Positions 41,623-50,619 of a DNA stretch of 55,250 bases are shown here, piece after piece. Every line of letters begins with the position of its first letter. Within the stretch, counting starts at the first letter, position 1. A program made the position numbers and the translations under genes. The notes beneath the pieces are model-generated. The model worked only from the letters and a program-made list of their open reading frames with translations, ran no database searches and was not told the origin of the DNA. The DNA comes from Clostridiales bacterium (GTDB lineage: Bacteria; Bacillota; Clostridia; Christensenellales; Aristaeellaceae): contig SFNY01000023.1 of the NCBI GenBank assembly GCA_004554085.1, positions 1 to 55,250 on the forward strand, in the 5' to 3' direction.

Positions 41623-42343
41623 CGCGGTATCCCCTCGGCGTGACCATCCTGCCGTCGACGACCTTCGTCTGGCAGTTGCCGATGAACACGGTGGTGAACA
41701 TGTCCGCCGGATACTCCGCAAGCTCCTTCAGGGTCATGATCTGCATCATCTCGCCCTCGCGGCCGATGTTGCGCACCACGCCGCATACGGTCTCCGGGGA
41801 TGCGTGGCGCAGCACGATCTGGCAGGCCTGGCGCAGGTAGTCCGCGCGGCGGTGGCTGGCGGGGTTGTAGATCACCATGCACAGGTCGGCCTCGGCGGCG
41901 CAGTCCAGGCGCTTTTCGATCTTGTCCCAGGGGGTGAGCAGGTCGGACAGGCTGATGACGGCGAAGTCGTGGGTCAGGGGCGCGCCCAGCACCGCGCCGC
42001 CCGAGAGCGCAGCGGTCACGCCGGGGATGACCTCGATCTCCACGTCCTTGCCCTCAGAAAGCTCGTAGATCAGTCCGGCCATGCCGTACACGCCCGCGTC
42101 GCCGCTGGAGATCATGGCCACGGTCTTGCCGGTCAGCGCCGAGTCGATGGCCATGCGGCAGCGGTCGGCCTCCTTGCGCATGGGGGTGACCAGATATTCC
42201 TTGTCGGGCAGCAGGGGCTTCACCAGATCCACATAGACCCCGTAGCCCGCGATCACATCGCATTTCTCCAACGCACGCAGGGCGCGCACGGTCATCTGAT
42301 CCGCTGCGCCGGGGCCGATGCCCACAACATACAGTTTATTCAA
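41615..42343 (-). CDS. cbiH: Precorrin-3B C17-methyltransferase
   Basis: A 242-aa SAM-dependent methylase that drives ring contraction in the anaerobic pathway. Landmarks are LYVVGIGPGAADQMTVRAL, ISSGDAGVYGMAGLIYE, IPGVTAALSGGAVLGAPL and VIYNPASHRRADYL. I start it at TTG 42343, giving the family-typical opening NKLYVVG with GGAG upstream and an 8-base overlap with cbiG. An in-frame GTG three codons earlier is possible. Confidence 0.92.
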   Translation of the reverse strand: MNKLYVVGIGPGAADQMTVRALRALEKCDVIAGYGVYVDLVKPLLPDKEYLVTPMRKEADRCRMAIDSALTGKTVAMISSGDAGVYGMAGLIYELSEGKDVEIEVIPGVTAALSGGAVLGAPLTHDFAVISLSDLLTPWDKIEKRLDCAAEADLCMVIYNPASHRRADYLRQACQIVLRHASPETVCGVVRNIGREGEMMQIMTLKELAEYPADMFTTVFIGNCQTKVVDGRMVTPRGYRDV

Positions 42344-43346
42344 AGCAAGCACTCCATTTCTCCTGTGCAATGGCGACGGTCACGCCGTCCAGACAGGTCT
42401 TGTTGACGATGCGGGTCGCGCCCTCGCCCGCAGCGCGCATGGCGGCGCGCTCGCAGACGTTGTCCACGCCCACGGTGTTCTGCACAAAGTTCGATGCGGA
42501 AAAGCTGCCCTCCACCGCCCGCAGTCCCTCCGCGGAGTAGAAGGAGATGGGCAGGCTTGCGGAGGCGCAGTATTCGAGCAGCCCGGCCTCGTCGCGCTTT
42601 ACGTCGATGGAGGCGGCGGAGGCGATGGCACGGGGCGATAGGTTCGCGCCCTCCAGCGCGGTCTGCACCGCGCGGCGGATGTTCTCCGCGGGGGTGTTGC
42701 GCTTGCAGCCGATGCCCAGGTGCAGGATGCGGGGGATGAGGGCAAGCGTCTTTTCGAAGGGCGCGATGTTCCGGCAGGAGATCGCCAGACCGCAGTCGCT
42801 GGCGCTGGCCTCGGCGTAGAGGTACAGCCCGCCGGGCAGCGCGCCCTCGATGGGAAAATCCGAATACAGCGGAAGATCGCGCTTCAGGATCTCCACGGCG
42901 AAGTCCTTCGCCGCCTTCATGGAGGAGATGGCGAGGCCGTTCCGCGCGGCCCACTCGTCCGCCGCAAAGCGCCGGCTCAGATCGGTGGCGGTGGTGATGA
43001 CCGGTATGGCCGCGATGTCTGCGGCGATGCGCCGGGTCAGCGCGTTTGCGCCGCCGATGTGCCCGGACAGCAGGGAGATGGCCTGACGGCCCAGCTCGTC
43101 CACCACGATCACCGCCGGATCGGTGGTCTTGCTGCGCACGAAGGGTGCGATGGCCCGTACGGCGATGCCGCATGCGCCCACAAAGACCAGCGCGTCCACG
43201 CTGGAGAACAGCTCCTCCACGATGGAGCGCTCGCCGCCCCGGGGCCGGTGCAGAGAGACCTCCCAGTCCCCCTGCAGCGCGGCGCGGATGCGTTCGGCAG
43301 TGGCCTGTCCACGATCTGTGAAGTACAGGATGGCGGCGCGCTTCAC
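42336..43346 (-). CDS. cbiG: Cobalt-precorrin-5A hydrolase
   Basis: A 336-aa enzyme that opens the delta-lactone of cobalt-precorrin-5A and releases acetaldehyde, a hallmark of the anaerobic route. The N-terminal and central part shows VFVGACGIAVRAIAP, then VVDELGRQAISLLSGHIGGAN. The C-terminal CbiG domain begins near LHLGIGCKRNTP and includes ASIDVKRDEAGLLEY. The start is GTG overlapping the cbiF stop (GTGA). The much longer open frame upstream is a shadow of cbiF. Confidence 0.93.
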   Translation of the reverse strand: MKRAAILYFTDRGQATAERIRAALQGDWEVSLHRPRGGERSIVEELFSSVDALVFVGACGIAVRAIAPFVRSKTTDPAVIVVDELGRQAISLLSGHIGGANALTRRIAADIAAIPVITTATDLSRRFAADEWAARNGLAISSMKAAKDFAVEILKRDLPLYSDFPIEGALPGGLYLYAEASASDCGLAISCRNIAPFEKTLALIPRILHLGIGCKRNTPAENIRRAVQTALEGANLSPRAIASAASIDVKRDEAGLLEYCASASLPISFYSAEGLRAVEGSFSASNFVQNTVGVDNVCERAAMRAAGEGATRIVNKTCLDGVTVAIAQEKWSACFE

Positions 43347-44098
43347 TTCTCGGCCTCCCGGAACTCGGTGGTGAAGCCGGGGTCGTAGAGCTTCGAGCGC
43401 TCGTAATGATCGCCCAGGAAGCCGCCCACCAGGATCAGCGCAGTCTTGGTGATGTTGTTTGCCCGGGCCGTCTCCGCAAGCTCGCACAGGTGGCAGCGGA
43501 ACTGCTTTTCCTCCGGCCAGCTGGCCTTGTAGACGATGGCCGCCGGGGTTTCCGGGGGATAGCCGCCCGCCATCAGCTCGGCCTGCAGGCCCTCCAACAG
43601 GCCGGTGCTCAAAAACAGCACCATGGTGGAGCCGTGTGCCGCAAGGGAGCGAATCTTCTCCCGCTCCGGCACGGGCGTGCGGCCCTCCATGCGGGTGATG
43701 ATCACGGTCTGGGTCACGTCCGGCAGGGTGTACTCGGCCTTCAGGCTGGCCGCAGCGCCGCAGAAGGCGCTCACGCCGGGGCACACGTCGTAGGCGATAT
43801 TCAGCTTCTCCAACTCGTCGAATTGTTCGCGCACCGCGCCGTAGATGCTGGAATCGCCGGTGTGCAGCCGCACGGTGGTCTTGCCCTGTGCTTCGGCCTC
43901 GCGGATGATTTCAATCACCTGCTCCAGCGTCAGTCTTGCGCTGTCGTGAATCGCGCACTCCGGCTTGCAGTATTTGAGAAGCTCGGGGTTGACCAGCGAC
44001 CCGGCGTAGATGACCACGTCCGCCTCGCCAAGCAGCCGCGCGCCGCGCAGGGTGATCAGATCGGCTGCGCCGCAGCCGGCGCCGACAAAGTGTACCAT
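43343..44098 (-). CDS. cbiF: Precorrin-4 C11-methyltransferase
   Basis: A 251-aa tetrapyrrole methylase. Landmarks are VHFVGAGCGAADLITLRGARLL, IYAGSLVNPELL, LHTGDSSIYGAVREQ and VCPGVSAFCGAAASL, all characteristic of CobM/CbiF. It follows cbiC by 3 bases and overlaps cbiG. Confidence 0.95.
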   Translation of the reverse strand: MVHFVGAGCGAADLITLRGARLLGEADVVIYAGSLVNPELLKYCKPECAIHDSARLTLEQVIEIIREAEAQGKTTVRLHTGDSSIYGAVREQFDELEKLNIAYDVCPGVSAFCGAAASLKAEYTLPDVTQTVIITRMEGRTPVPEREKIRSLAAHGSTMVLFLSTGLLEGLQAELMAGGYPPETPAAIVYKASWPEEKQFRCHLCELAETARANNITKTALILVGGFLGDHYERSKLYDPGFTTEFREAEK

Positions 44099-44101
44099 AG
44101 T

Positions 44102-44722
44102 TTATTCCTCCCGCTGAATCAGTTGATAGAGCACCGCGTTGACGATGGCGGCGGCTACGTTGCTGCCGCCCTTGCGGCCCCGGGCTACGATGTAGTGCTG
44201 TGCGGTGCGCACCACTTCCTCCTTGGCCTCGACCACGTTCACAAAGCCCACCGGCACGCCGATGATCATCTCCGGCGCAAGCTTGCCCGCGCGCATCAGA
44301 TCGCAGATGGAGAACAGCGCCGTGGGAGCGTTGCCGATGGCGAAGATGAGCGGCTTACCCAGCCGCGCGGCCTTCTCCATGGACACCAGAGACCGCGTCA
44401 CGCCGCGCGCCTTGGCCTCCTCGGCCACGTCCGCATCTGCAATGAAGCAGCGCGCCTGACCGCCGAACTGGGCCAGAATTTTCTTGTTGATGCCCGACTG
44501 GGCCATGGTGGTGTCGGTGATCACGTCGCAGCCCGCGCGGATGGCGTCCATCATGCGCAGCACGGCGTGCTCCGAGAAGGTCAGGTTGTCGTAGTAGTCG
44601 AAGTCCGCCGTGGTGTGAATCACGCGCTTGACCACGAGCTCGAATTCGGGGTCGAGCTTCCGATCCCCCAGCTCCTCGGTGATGATCTCGAAGCTCCTTC
44701 TCTCAATTTCCATCGGCTTCAT
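44102..44722 (-). CDS. cbiC: Precorrin-8X methylmutase
   Basis: A 206-aa enzyme moving the C11 methyl to C12 to form hydrogenobyrinate or cobyrinate. The catalytic histidine is in VKRVIHTTADFDY. Other landmarks are TDTTMAQSGINK, AIGNAPTALF and VARGRKGGSNVAAAIVNAVL. It overlaps the cbiA end by 20 bases. Confidence 0.95.
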   Translation of the reverse strand: MKPMEIERRSFEIITEELGDRKLDPEFELVVKRVIHTTADFDYYDNLTFSEHAVLRMMDAIRAGCDVITDTTMAQSGINKKILAQFGGQARCFIADADVAEEAKARGVTRSLVSMEKAARLGKPLIFAIGNAPTALFSICDLMRAGKLAPEMIIGVPVGFVNVVEAKEEVVRTAQHYIVARGRKGGSNVAAAIVNAVLYQLIQREE

Positions 44723-46058
44723 GCCGCATCTTCCTTTCCAGACATTTTTGTATGAAGCGCTGCGCGCAGCGCGGATTGCTGTGCAGGTACAGGTGGGGAT
44801 AGCCCGCGTAGAGGGTGTCGCTCGTCCAGCCGCAGCGCCACGTGCGGCCCGATTCCTTGCGCGCGGTCAGGCTGTCGCCCGGATGGTCCGCGTCCCAGTA
44901 GTGAAATTCGTGGCCGCGAACGGAATCTCCTGCCGAAAACAGCAGGCTCTCCGATTCCGCCGTCACCGTGGCGTAGCCGAAGCGCGACAGCTTCTTCGTG
45001 TCCCGGCAGCACGCGGGGATCGCGCCGACCATGGAGAAATCGCCGATGCGCTCGGTCAGGTACATGAAGCCGCCGCACTCCGCGATGGTGGGAAGACCAC
45101 CTTCCACCGCCGCGCGGACGCTTTCCCGCATGGACGTGTTTTCGCTGAGCGTCTGCGCGTACAGCTCCGGATAGCCGCCGCCCAGAATCAGGCCGTCGCA
45201 GTCCGGGAGCTGCGCGTCCGAAATCGGACTGAACTCGATCAGCTCCGCGCCCAGCTCCTCCAGCAGCTCCAGATTGTCCCGGTAGTAGAAGCAGAAGGCC
45301 CTGTCCCTTGCAACGGCGACGCGCACGCTGCCGAGGGGGGAGAAGCGATGCTCCGTCACCTCCAGCGGGGGCTGGGAACGCATCAGGGCGATCAGACCGT
45401 CCAGATCGATGCTCTCTTCGGCGCGCTGTGCAAGGATTTGCAGCTTCTCGTGCAGGTTTTCCACCTCTTGCGCGGTGACCAGCCCCAGATGGCGGCTCTC
45501 CAGCGCGCACTCCGGGCAGGCGGGCAGGTAGCCGAATACGGGGATTCCGCACTCGCGCTCGACGGCCCTTTCCAGCCCCGGATAGCTCATGGGCGTGGCG
45601 CGGTTGAGGATCACGCCCGCGATGTTGCTCGGATCGCGTAGCGCCTGATAGCCCCGCACCACCGCCGCGGCGGACAGCGCCATGCCGCGCACGTTCACCA
45701 CCAGCACCGCCGGGGTTTCCAATACACGGGCCACGTCCCAGGCGGAGGATCGGGGATCGTCCATGGACAGGCCGTCGTAGTAGCCCATCACGCCCTCGAT
45801 GAGGTTGAGATCGGCGGCGTGCCGTGCAAAGAGCGTCCGGGCGGTGTCCGCACCCGCAAAGAACAGGTCGATGTTGGCGCTGGGCGCGCCGATGACCTCG
45901 CTGTGGAACATGGGGTCGATGTAGTCCGGGCCGCACTTGAAGGAGGCGATCGCGCAACCGCGATTCTTCAGCGCCTGCAGGATGGCGCAGACCAGCGTGG
46001 TCTTGCCGCAGCCGCTGCCGGTTCCGGCGATCAGCAGCCGGGGAAGATTCCTAAGCAT
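44703..46058 (-). CDS. cbiA: Cobyrinate a,c-diamide synthase
   Basis: A 451-aa ATP- and glutamine-dependent amidase. The P-loop AGTGSGCGKTT lies at residues 11-21. The synthetase domain has FKCGPDYIDPMFH. The C-terminal class I glutamine amidotransferase has its cysteine in IAECGGFMYL and the histidine in GHEFHYW. It overlaps the end of cbiP by 8 bases. Confidence 0.95.
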   Translation of the reverse strand: MLRNLPRLLIAGTGSGCGKTTLVCAILQALKNRGCAIASFKCGPDYIDPMFHSEVIGAPSANIDLFFAGADTARTLFARHAADLNLIEGVMGYYDGLSMDDPRSSAWDVARVLETPAVLVVNVRGMALSAAAVVRGYQALRDPSNIAGVILNRATPMSYPGLERAVERECGIPVFGYLPACPECALESRHLGLVTAQEVENLHEKLQILAQRAEESIDLDGLIALMRSQPPLEVTEHRFSPLGSVRVAVARDRAFCFYYRDNLELLEELGAELIEFSPISDAQLPDCDGLILGGGYPELYAQTLSENTSMRESVRAAVEGGLPTIAECGGFMYLTERIGDFSMVGAIPACCRDTKKLSRFGYATVTAESESLLFSAGDSVRGHEFHYWDADHPGDSLTARKESGRTWRCGWTSDTLYAGYPHLYLHSNPRCAQRFIQKCLERKMRHEADGN

Positions 46059-47586
46059 CCGCCCACCGCCCGCAGGGCACGTCCTCGCCCCGAATGATTT
46101 TGTACACCGCGTCCATGTCCAGGTTCTGGCGCACGATGGCGGCCATGCGGTCGAACTCCCGGTCGCGGAACTGCTCCATGGTGAGCACGTCGCCGGTGTT
46201 CGCGTCCAATCCCTTCTCTGCGCGCAAGTGGTTGACCACCGCCCGCCAGAACGCGCCGGTGTCGAAGATGCCGTGCAGGTAGCTGCCCAGCACGTTGCCC
46301 TGCGGATTCGCCACGCCGTCCGGCTCCGCGCGTCCGTTCAGGTAGAGGAAGGGCACGCAGCCGGGGCCGAAGGTATTTTCGCCCGAGTGAATCTCGTAGC
46401 CGTCCAGCATGAGGCCGTCGTGGTCATGCAGCCAGCCGGATTCGCACTTGATCGCTCCGTGGGCCTGCACCGTGCGCTTTTCGGCGTTGAAGCGCACGTC
46501 GAAGTTCAATAGCCCCAGACCCGCCATCTCCGGGATGCGGGACTCGGTGTGCAGCGGGTCGCGCAGCGTCTCGCCCAGCATCTGGTAGCCGCCGCAGATG
46601 CCGATTACCATGCCGCCGCTTCGCGCGTGGCGCACGATCTCGTCGGCCAGACCTCTCTGCTTCAGCCAGTTCAGATCCTCGATGGTGTTCTTGGTGCCCG
46701 GCAGCAGGATGATATCCGCGTCCTTCAATTCCGACGGGCGGCTTGCGTAGGTCACGCACACGTCCGGTTCGCCCGCCAGCAGGCTGAAGTCGGTAAAATT
46801 CGAGATGTGAGGCAGCTGCACGATGGCCGCGCGAATCTGACCCTGTCCTGCGCTGCGGTTGAAGCGCTCGGTCACGCTGTCCTCGTCCTCGATGTCCACG
46901 TCCATCCAGGGAATCACGCCGACCACCGGGATGTTGAGCAGCTCCTCCAGCATGCGAAGGCCCGGCTCCAATATCTTCACGTCGCCCCGGAACTTGTTGA
47001 TGACGATGCCCTTGATGCGCGCCTGCTCGTCCGCGTCCAGGAGCTTCACCGTGCCGTACAGCGAGGCGAACACGCCGCCGGGGTTGATGTCGCCGATCAG
47101 GATCACCGGCGCGTCGGCGGACTTCGCCATGGACATGTTGACGATGTCGCCCTCCTTCAGGTTGATCTCGGCGGGACTGCCCGCACCCTCGATCACCACC
47201 ACGTCCACGCTGTCCTCCAGCGCGTCGTAGGTCTCCTTCACCATCTCGCGGAGACGGGGCTTGAAGCCGTCGTACTCCATGGCGGACATGGTGCCGATGG
47301 GCACGCCGTTTACGATCACCTGACTGCGCCGATCCGACGTGGGCTTGAGCAGCACCGGGTTCATGCGCACCAAGGGCTCGATGCCCGCGGCCTCCGCCTG
47401 CGTGACCTGTGCGCGGCCCATCTCCAACCCCTCCGATGTGGCGAAGGAGTTCAGCGCCATGTTCTGCGCCTTGAAGGGCGCAACCCGCAGACCGTCCTGC
47501 TTCAGAATCCGCAGCACCGCCGCGCACAGCATGGACTTGCCCACCGAGGAGCCCGTCCCCTGGAACATCAGAGATTTTCCGCGCAT
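46051..47586 (-). CDS. cbiP: Cobyric acid synthase
   Basis: A 511-aa amidase adding four amides (b, d, e, g). The P-loop GTGSSVGKS lies at residues 10-18, and PFKAQNMALNSF is diagnostic. The glutaminase cysteine is in ICGGYQMLGE and the histidine in LGSYLHGIFD. It overlaps the end of cobD by 19 bases. Confidence 0.96.
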   Translation of the reverse strand: MRGKSLMFQGTGSSVGKSMLCAAVLRILKQDGLRVAPFKAQNMALNSFATSEGLEMGRAQVTQAEAAGIEPLVRMNPVLLKPTSDRRSQVIVNGVPIGTMSAMEYDGFKPRLREMVKETYDALEDSVDVVVIEGAGSPAEINLKEGDIVNMSMAKSADAPVILIGDINPGGVFASLYGTVKLLDADEQARIKGIVINKFRGDVKILEPGLRMLEELLNIPVVGVIPWMDVDIEDEDSVTERFNRSAGQGQIRAAIVQLPHISNFTDFSLLAGEPDVCVTYASRPSELKDADIILLPGTKNTIEDLNWLKQRGLADEIVRHARSGGMVIGICGGYQMLGETLRDPLHTESRIPEMAGLGLLNFDVRFNAEKRTVQAHGAIKCESGWLHDHDGLMLDGYEIHSGENTFGPGCVPFLYLNGRAEPDGVANPQGNVLGSYLHGIFDTGAFWRAVVNHLRAEKGLDANTGDVLTMEQFRDREFDRMAAIVRQNLDMDAVYKIIRGEDVPCGRWADA

Positions 47587-48623
47587 ACCATCGCCTCCCG
47601 CAATGCCTGTAAAAGTCGTTCGTTGGATTGCTCGTCCTTCACCGCCAGCCGAAGGTGCCGACCGTCGCTGAGTCCATCAAAGTTCATGCACTCCCGGACG
47701 AGGATGTGCTTATCCTTCAGGTACTTCACCAGCGGTGCAACCGGACGGCCGAAGTCCGCCAGCACAAATGCCGCTTCCGAGGGATAGACGAAGATGCCCA
47801 GTCCGGTAAGTCCCGCGCGGAGCTGCTCCCGGCGGCGAGCGTTCATTTCACCGTCAGTCAGAATCTCCCGGCGGTGCTCCGGCAGCGCGCAGGCCACGGA
47901 CTCCGCAAAGCAGCTCAGCTCCCAGGTGATCTGATGCCCGGAGAGTGCTTCAATGACCGCCGGATGCCCGCACAGGTAGCCCAGACGCACGCCGGGGATG
48001 CCCAGAATCTTGGTCATGGAGCCGGTGACCAGCAGCCGGGGATTGCAGGCGATCAAATCGACCACCGAATGCTGCGGGCAGTATTCGATGAACGCCTCGT
48101 CCACCACCAGATAGCCGAGCGCATCCTCCACCTGACGCAGCAGGTTTTCCACCTGTTGCCGGGTGAAGGCCGCGCCCACCGGGTTCAGCGGATTGCACAG
48201 GTAGACCAGCGCGTGTTCAAACAGCGCATCCTTCACCTGCGCGGCGGGGTCGCCGATTTCGTGCCTTGTGCGCAGCAGGCTTGCCTTGTGCACGCGCAGG
48301 CCGTGGCGCGTGCAGAGCATCTCGTACTCGCCGAAGCAGGGCGTGGCCAGCAGCGCACCGGAGGCAGGAATCTGGGCCGTGAGATCGATGGCGGAGATGC
48401 CGCCCGCCGTGGGGAGAACCTGCGCATCTTCCAGGCCCAGGTATTCGGCCAGCGCCACTCTCGCGCGGCGCATCTTCGGGTCGGGATAGTAGCGGATGTT
48501 CGCCATGCCCGCCGTCAGCGCGTCCCGCACCCACTGGGGCGCGCCCTCCGGGCGCAGGTTGGCGGAATAATCCAGCCAGTCCGAGGGCCGTCCGCCCTGC
48601 CAGACGTTTCCACCGTGGTTCAT
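47568..48623 (-). CDS. cobD: L-threonine-O-3-phosphate decarboxylase
   Basis: A 351-aa PLP enzyme making aminopropanol phosphate for the nucleotide loop. N-terminal HGGNVWQ and DYSANLRPEG are typical. The PLP lysine is K205 in GSMTKILGIPGVRLGY, and CNPLNPVG lies at residues 143-150. ATG 48623 has GGAGGAAGAG upstream and overlaps the cbiD stop. A histidinol-phosphate aminotransferase reading is unlikely in this operon. Confidence 0.92.
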   Translation of the reverse strand: MNHGGNVWQGGRPSDWLDYSANLRPEGAPQWVRDALTAGMANIRYYPDPKMRRARVALAEYLGLEDAQVLPTAGGISAIDLTAQIPASGALLATPCFGEYEMLCTRHGLRVHKASLLRTRHEIGDPAAQVKDALFEHALVYLCNPLNPVGAAFTRQQVENLLRQVEDALGYLVVDEAFIEYCPQHSVVDLIACNPRLLVTGSMTKILGIPGVRLGYLCGHPAVIEALSGHQITWELSCFAESVACALPEHRREILTDGEMNARRREQLRAGLTGLGIFVYPSEAAFVLADFGRPVAPLVKYLKDKHILVRECMNFDGLSDGRHLRLAVKDEQSNERLLQALREAMVCAENL

Positions 48624-49672
48624 TTCTCTTCCTCCACGCATCTGCCCAGCACGCTTCCGTGACCGTCCACAAACACGATTTCAATCTGAATTTCGCCCCG
48701 CACCCGCAGGCTGCAGTAGCGCTGCGCGGCCTGCGCAAGGCGCTTCCACACGCCGTCATAGCCCGCCGCATGGATCAGCTCCATGGCCGCGTCAGTGGTC
48801 ACGGAGGCGTACACGCTTTCCATCAGGGGGATGGGCGCGCCCATCAGCGCCAAGTGGGTGACGATGGCCTCCCGGCGCGCATCGCCCGTGTGGCTGTGGG
48901 TCTGCATCAGGCCCGCCGCCACCTTGGCAAGCTTCCCCGGATGCCCACCGATCAGGATTCGTTTGATCCCCAGCTCCAGCGCCGAATCCAGCATGAAGCC
49001 CAGGTAGTTGCTCACCTGCACGATGCACATGTCCGGGTACAGCGCGTGCATCGATTCCTCGCCCTGGTTGCCGAAGGTGAAGATCAGATGGTCGCGGCCC
49101 TGGAGCGCGCGCATCTTCAGTTCCGCGTACAGCGAATCCTTCAGCGCCTCCTCGCTCATGGGGCGCACCACGCCGCTGGTGCCCAGCACGGACAGCCCGC
49201 CCACGATGCCCAGGCGCGGATTGAAGGTCTTTTTTGCAATCTCCCGACCGCCGGGGATGGAGATGGTGACCCGCGCGGCACGATTTGGGTACACACTGCG
49301 CACCGCGTCCGCGATCATCTGCCGGGGCACCGGATTGATGGCAGGCTGTCCGCAGGGAATCTTCAAGCCCTGTTCCGTGATCATGCCCACGCCCTCTCCG
49401 GCGCAGAACCCGATTTCGCCGTCATGGGGCAGAACCTCCACATGGGCGACGATCTCCATGCCCTTCGTGATGTCCGGGTCGTCGCCGCTGTCCTTGCGCA
49501 CGCCGCAGCTGCCGTCGGGGTGGGGAATGATCTCCGGCACGTAATCCCGGCCCTCGGGCACGGTGATGCGCACCTGATTCGGGCACACGCCGTCCCTCTG
49601 CCACAGGCAGCAGGCCAGCGCAGCCGCAGCGGCGCAGCTCCCGGTGGTGAAGCCCTCGCGCAGTTCCTTCAC
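48620..49672 (-). CDS. cbiD: Cobalt-precorrin-5B C1-methyltransferase
   Basis: A 350-aa enzyme specific to the anaerobic corrin pathway. The family start LREGFTTGSCAAAAA follows a GTG that overlaps the cbiB stop. Further landmarks are VPEGRDYVPEI, GVGMITEQGLKIPCGQPAINPVPR and GGHPGKLAKVAAGLMQTHS. The longer open frame upstream is a shadow of cbiB. Confidence 0.95.
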   Translation of the reverse strand: MKELREGFTTGSCAAAAALACCLWQRDGVCPNQVRITVPEGRDYVPEIIPHPDGSCGVRKDSGDDPDITKGMEIVAHVEVLPHDGEIGFCAGEGVGMITEQGLKIPCGQPAINPVPRQMIADAVRSVYPNRAARVTISIPGGREIAKKTFNPRLGIVGGLSVLGTSGVVRPMSEEALKDSLYAELKMRALQGRDHLIFTFGNQGEESMHALYPDMCIVQVSNYLGFMLDSALELGIKRILIGGHPGKLAKVAAGLMQTHSHTGDARREAIVTHLALMGAPIPLMESVYASVTTDAAMELIHAAGYDGVWKRLAQAAQRYCSLRVRGEIQIEIVFVDGHGSVLGRCVEEEK

Positions 49673-50619
49673 AGGATCACCTCCAGGATCGCGGCAAGCA
49701 GCGCCAGCAGGCACGCGGTGGCGTACAGCAGGCGGTTCGTGCGCAGGATGTCGCCTGATTCCACCGCCCGGTCGTCGTCGCCGATGGTGGGCTTCTCGAC
49801 GGGCTTGCCAAAGTACATGTGGGTGCCGCCCAGCTGCACGTGCAGCGCCCCCGCTGCAGCGGCCTCGCTCCAGGCGCAGTTGGGGCTGAGGTGGTTCGCA
49901 TGGTCGCGCTTCAGGATGCGCAGGGCGTTCCTCCCATCCAGACGGCACAGCGGCGCGACCAGGCACAGCATCAGTCCCGTCAGACGTGCGGGGACGTAGT
50001 TCAGCACATCGTCCAGCTTCGCGCTCGACCAGCCGATGTCCCGGTACTTCTCGTCCAGATAGCCCACCATGGAGTCCAGCGTGCTCGCCGCCTTGAAGCC
50101 CATGGCGAGGATCGGCCCGCCGAGGATCAGGTACAACATTGGCGCGATCACGCCGTCGGTGGTGTTCTCGGCCACGGTCTCCACGGTGGCGCGGATGATC
50201 TCGGATTCGGTAAGCTCCGAGGTGTCGCGGCCCACGATGCGCCCGACCTGCTTCCGGCCCCGCTCCAGCGAGATGCGCAGCGCCTGCGCCACGCCCCGGC
50301 CCTCCCTGGCCAGACACTTCGCCGAGATGCAGGTCCAGGAGATCAGACCCATGCCGATCAGCAGCGCAATCTCATCGATCAGATACAGCACAAACAGCAC
50401 GACCGCGGTTGCGGCCATGCTGAGAAGCACCGTGGAGGCGGTGAGCCAGACTGCGCCGCGCCGCAGGTTTCCGCCCCGCGCGCGCAGCCGTTTTTCCATG
50501 AAGGAGATGTATTTGCCGATCCAGATCACCGGATGGGGCCAGCCCTCCGGGTCGCCGATGCACAGATCCAGCGCAAAGCCGATGAGCATCGCCGCGATGT
50601 TCCACTTGAAGAACGTCAT
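49669..50619 (-). CDS. cbiB: Adenosylcobinamide-phosphate synthase
   Basis: A 316-aa membrane protein attaching aminopropanol (phosphate) to adenosylcobyric acid. Landmarks are DLCIGDPEGWPHPVIWIGKYI, SELTESEIIRATVETVAENTTDGVIAP and YLDEKYRDIGWSSAKLDDVLNYVPARLTGL (segments given as landmarks). About five membrane segments. It overlaps the ABC ATPase gene by 4 bases, tying importer and synthesis genes together. Confidence 0.95.
   Translation of the reverse strand: MTFFKWNIAAMLIGFALDLCIGDPEGWPHPVIWIGKYISFMEKRLRARGGNLRRGAVWLTASTVLLSMAATAVVLFVLYLIDEIALLIGMGLISWTCISAKCLAREGRGVAQALRISLERGRKQVGRIVGRDTSELTESEIIRATVETVAENTTDGVIAPMLYLILGGPILAMGFKAASTLDSMVGYLDEKYRDIGWSSAKLDDVLNYVPARLTGLMLCLVAPLCRLDGRNALRILKRDHANHLSPNCAWSEAAAAGALHVQLGGTHMYFGKPVEKPTIGDDDRAVESGDILRTNRLLYATACLLALLAAILEVIL

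Noticed and set aside
39148..41643. 831-codon plus-strand open frame in the cobalamin region
   Set aside because: It lies opposite cobK-cbiE-cbiT and the HAD gene, whose motifs are intact. The frame has no domain and no ribosome site.
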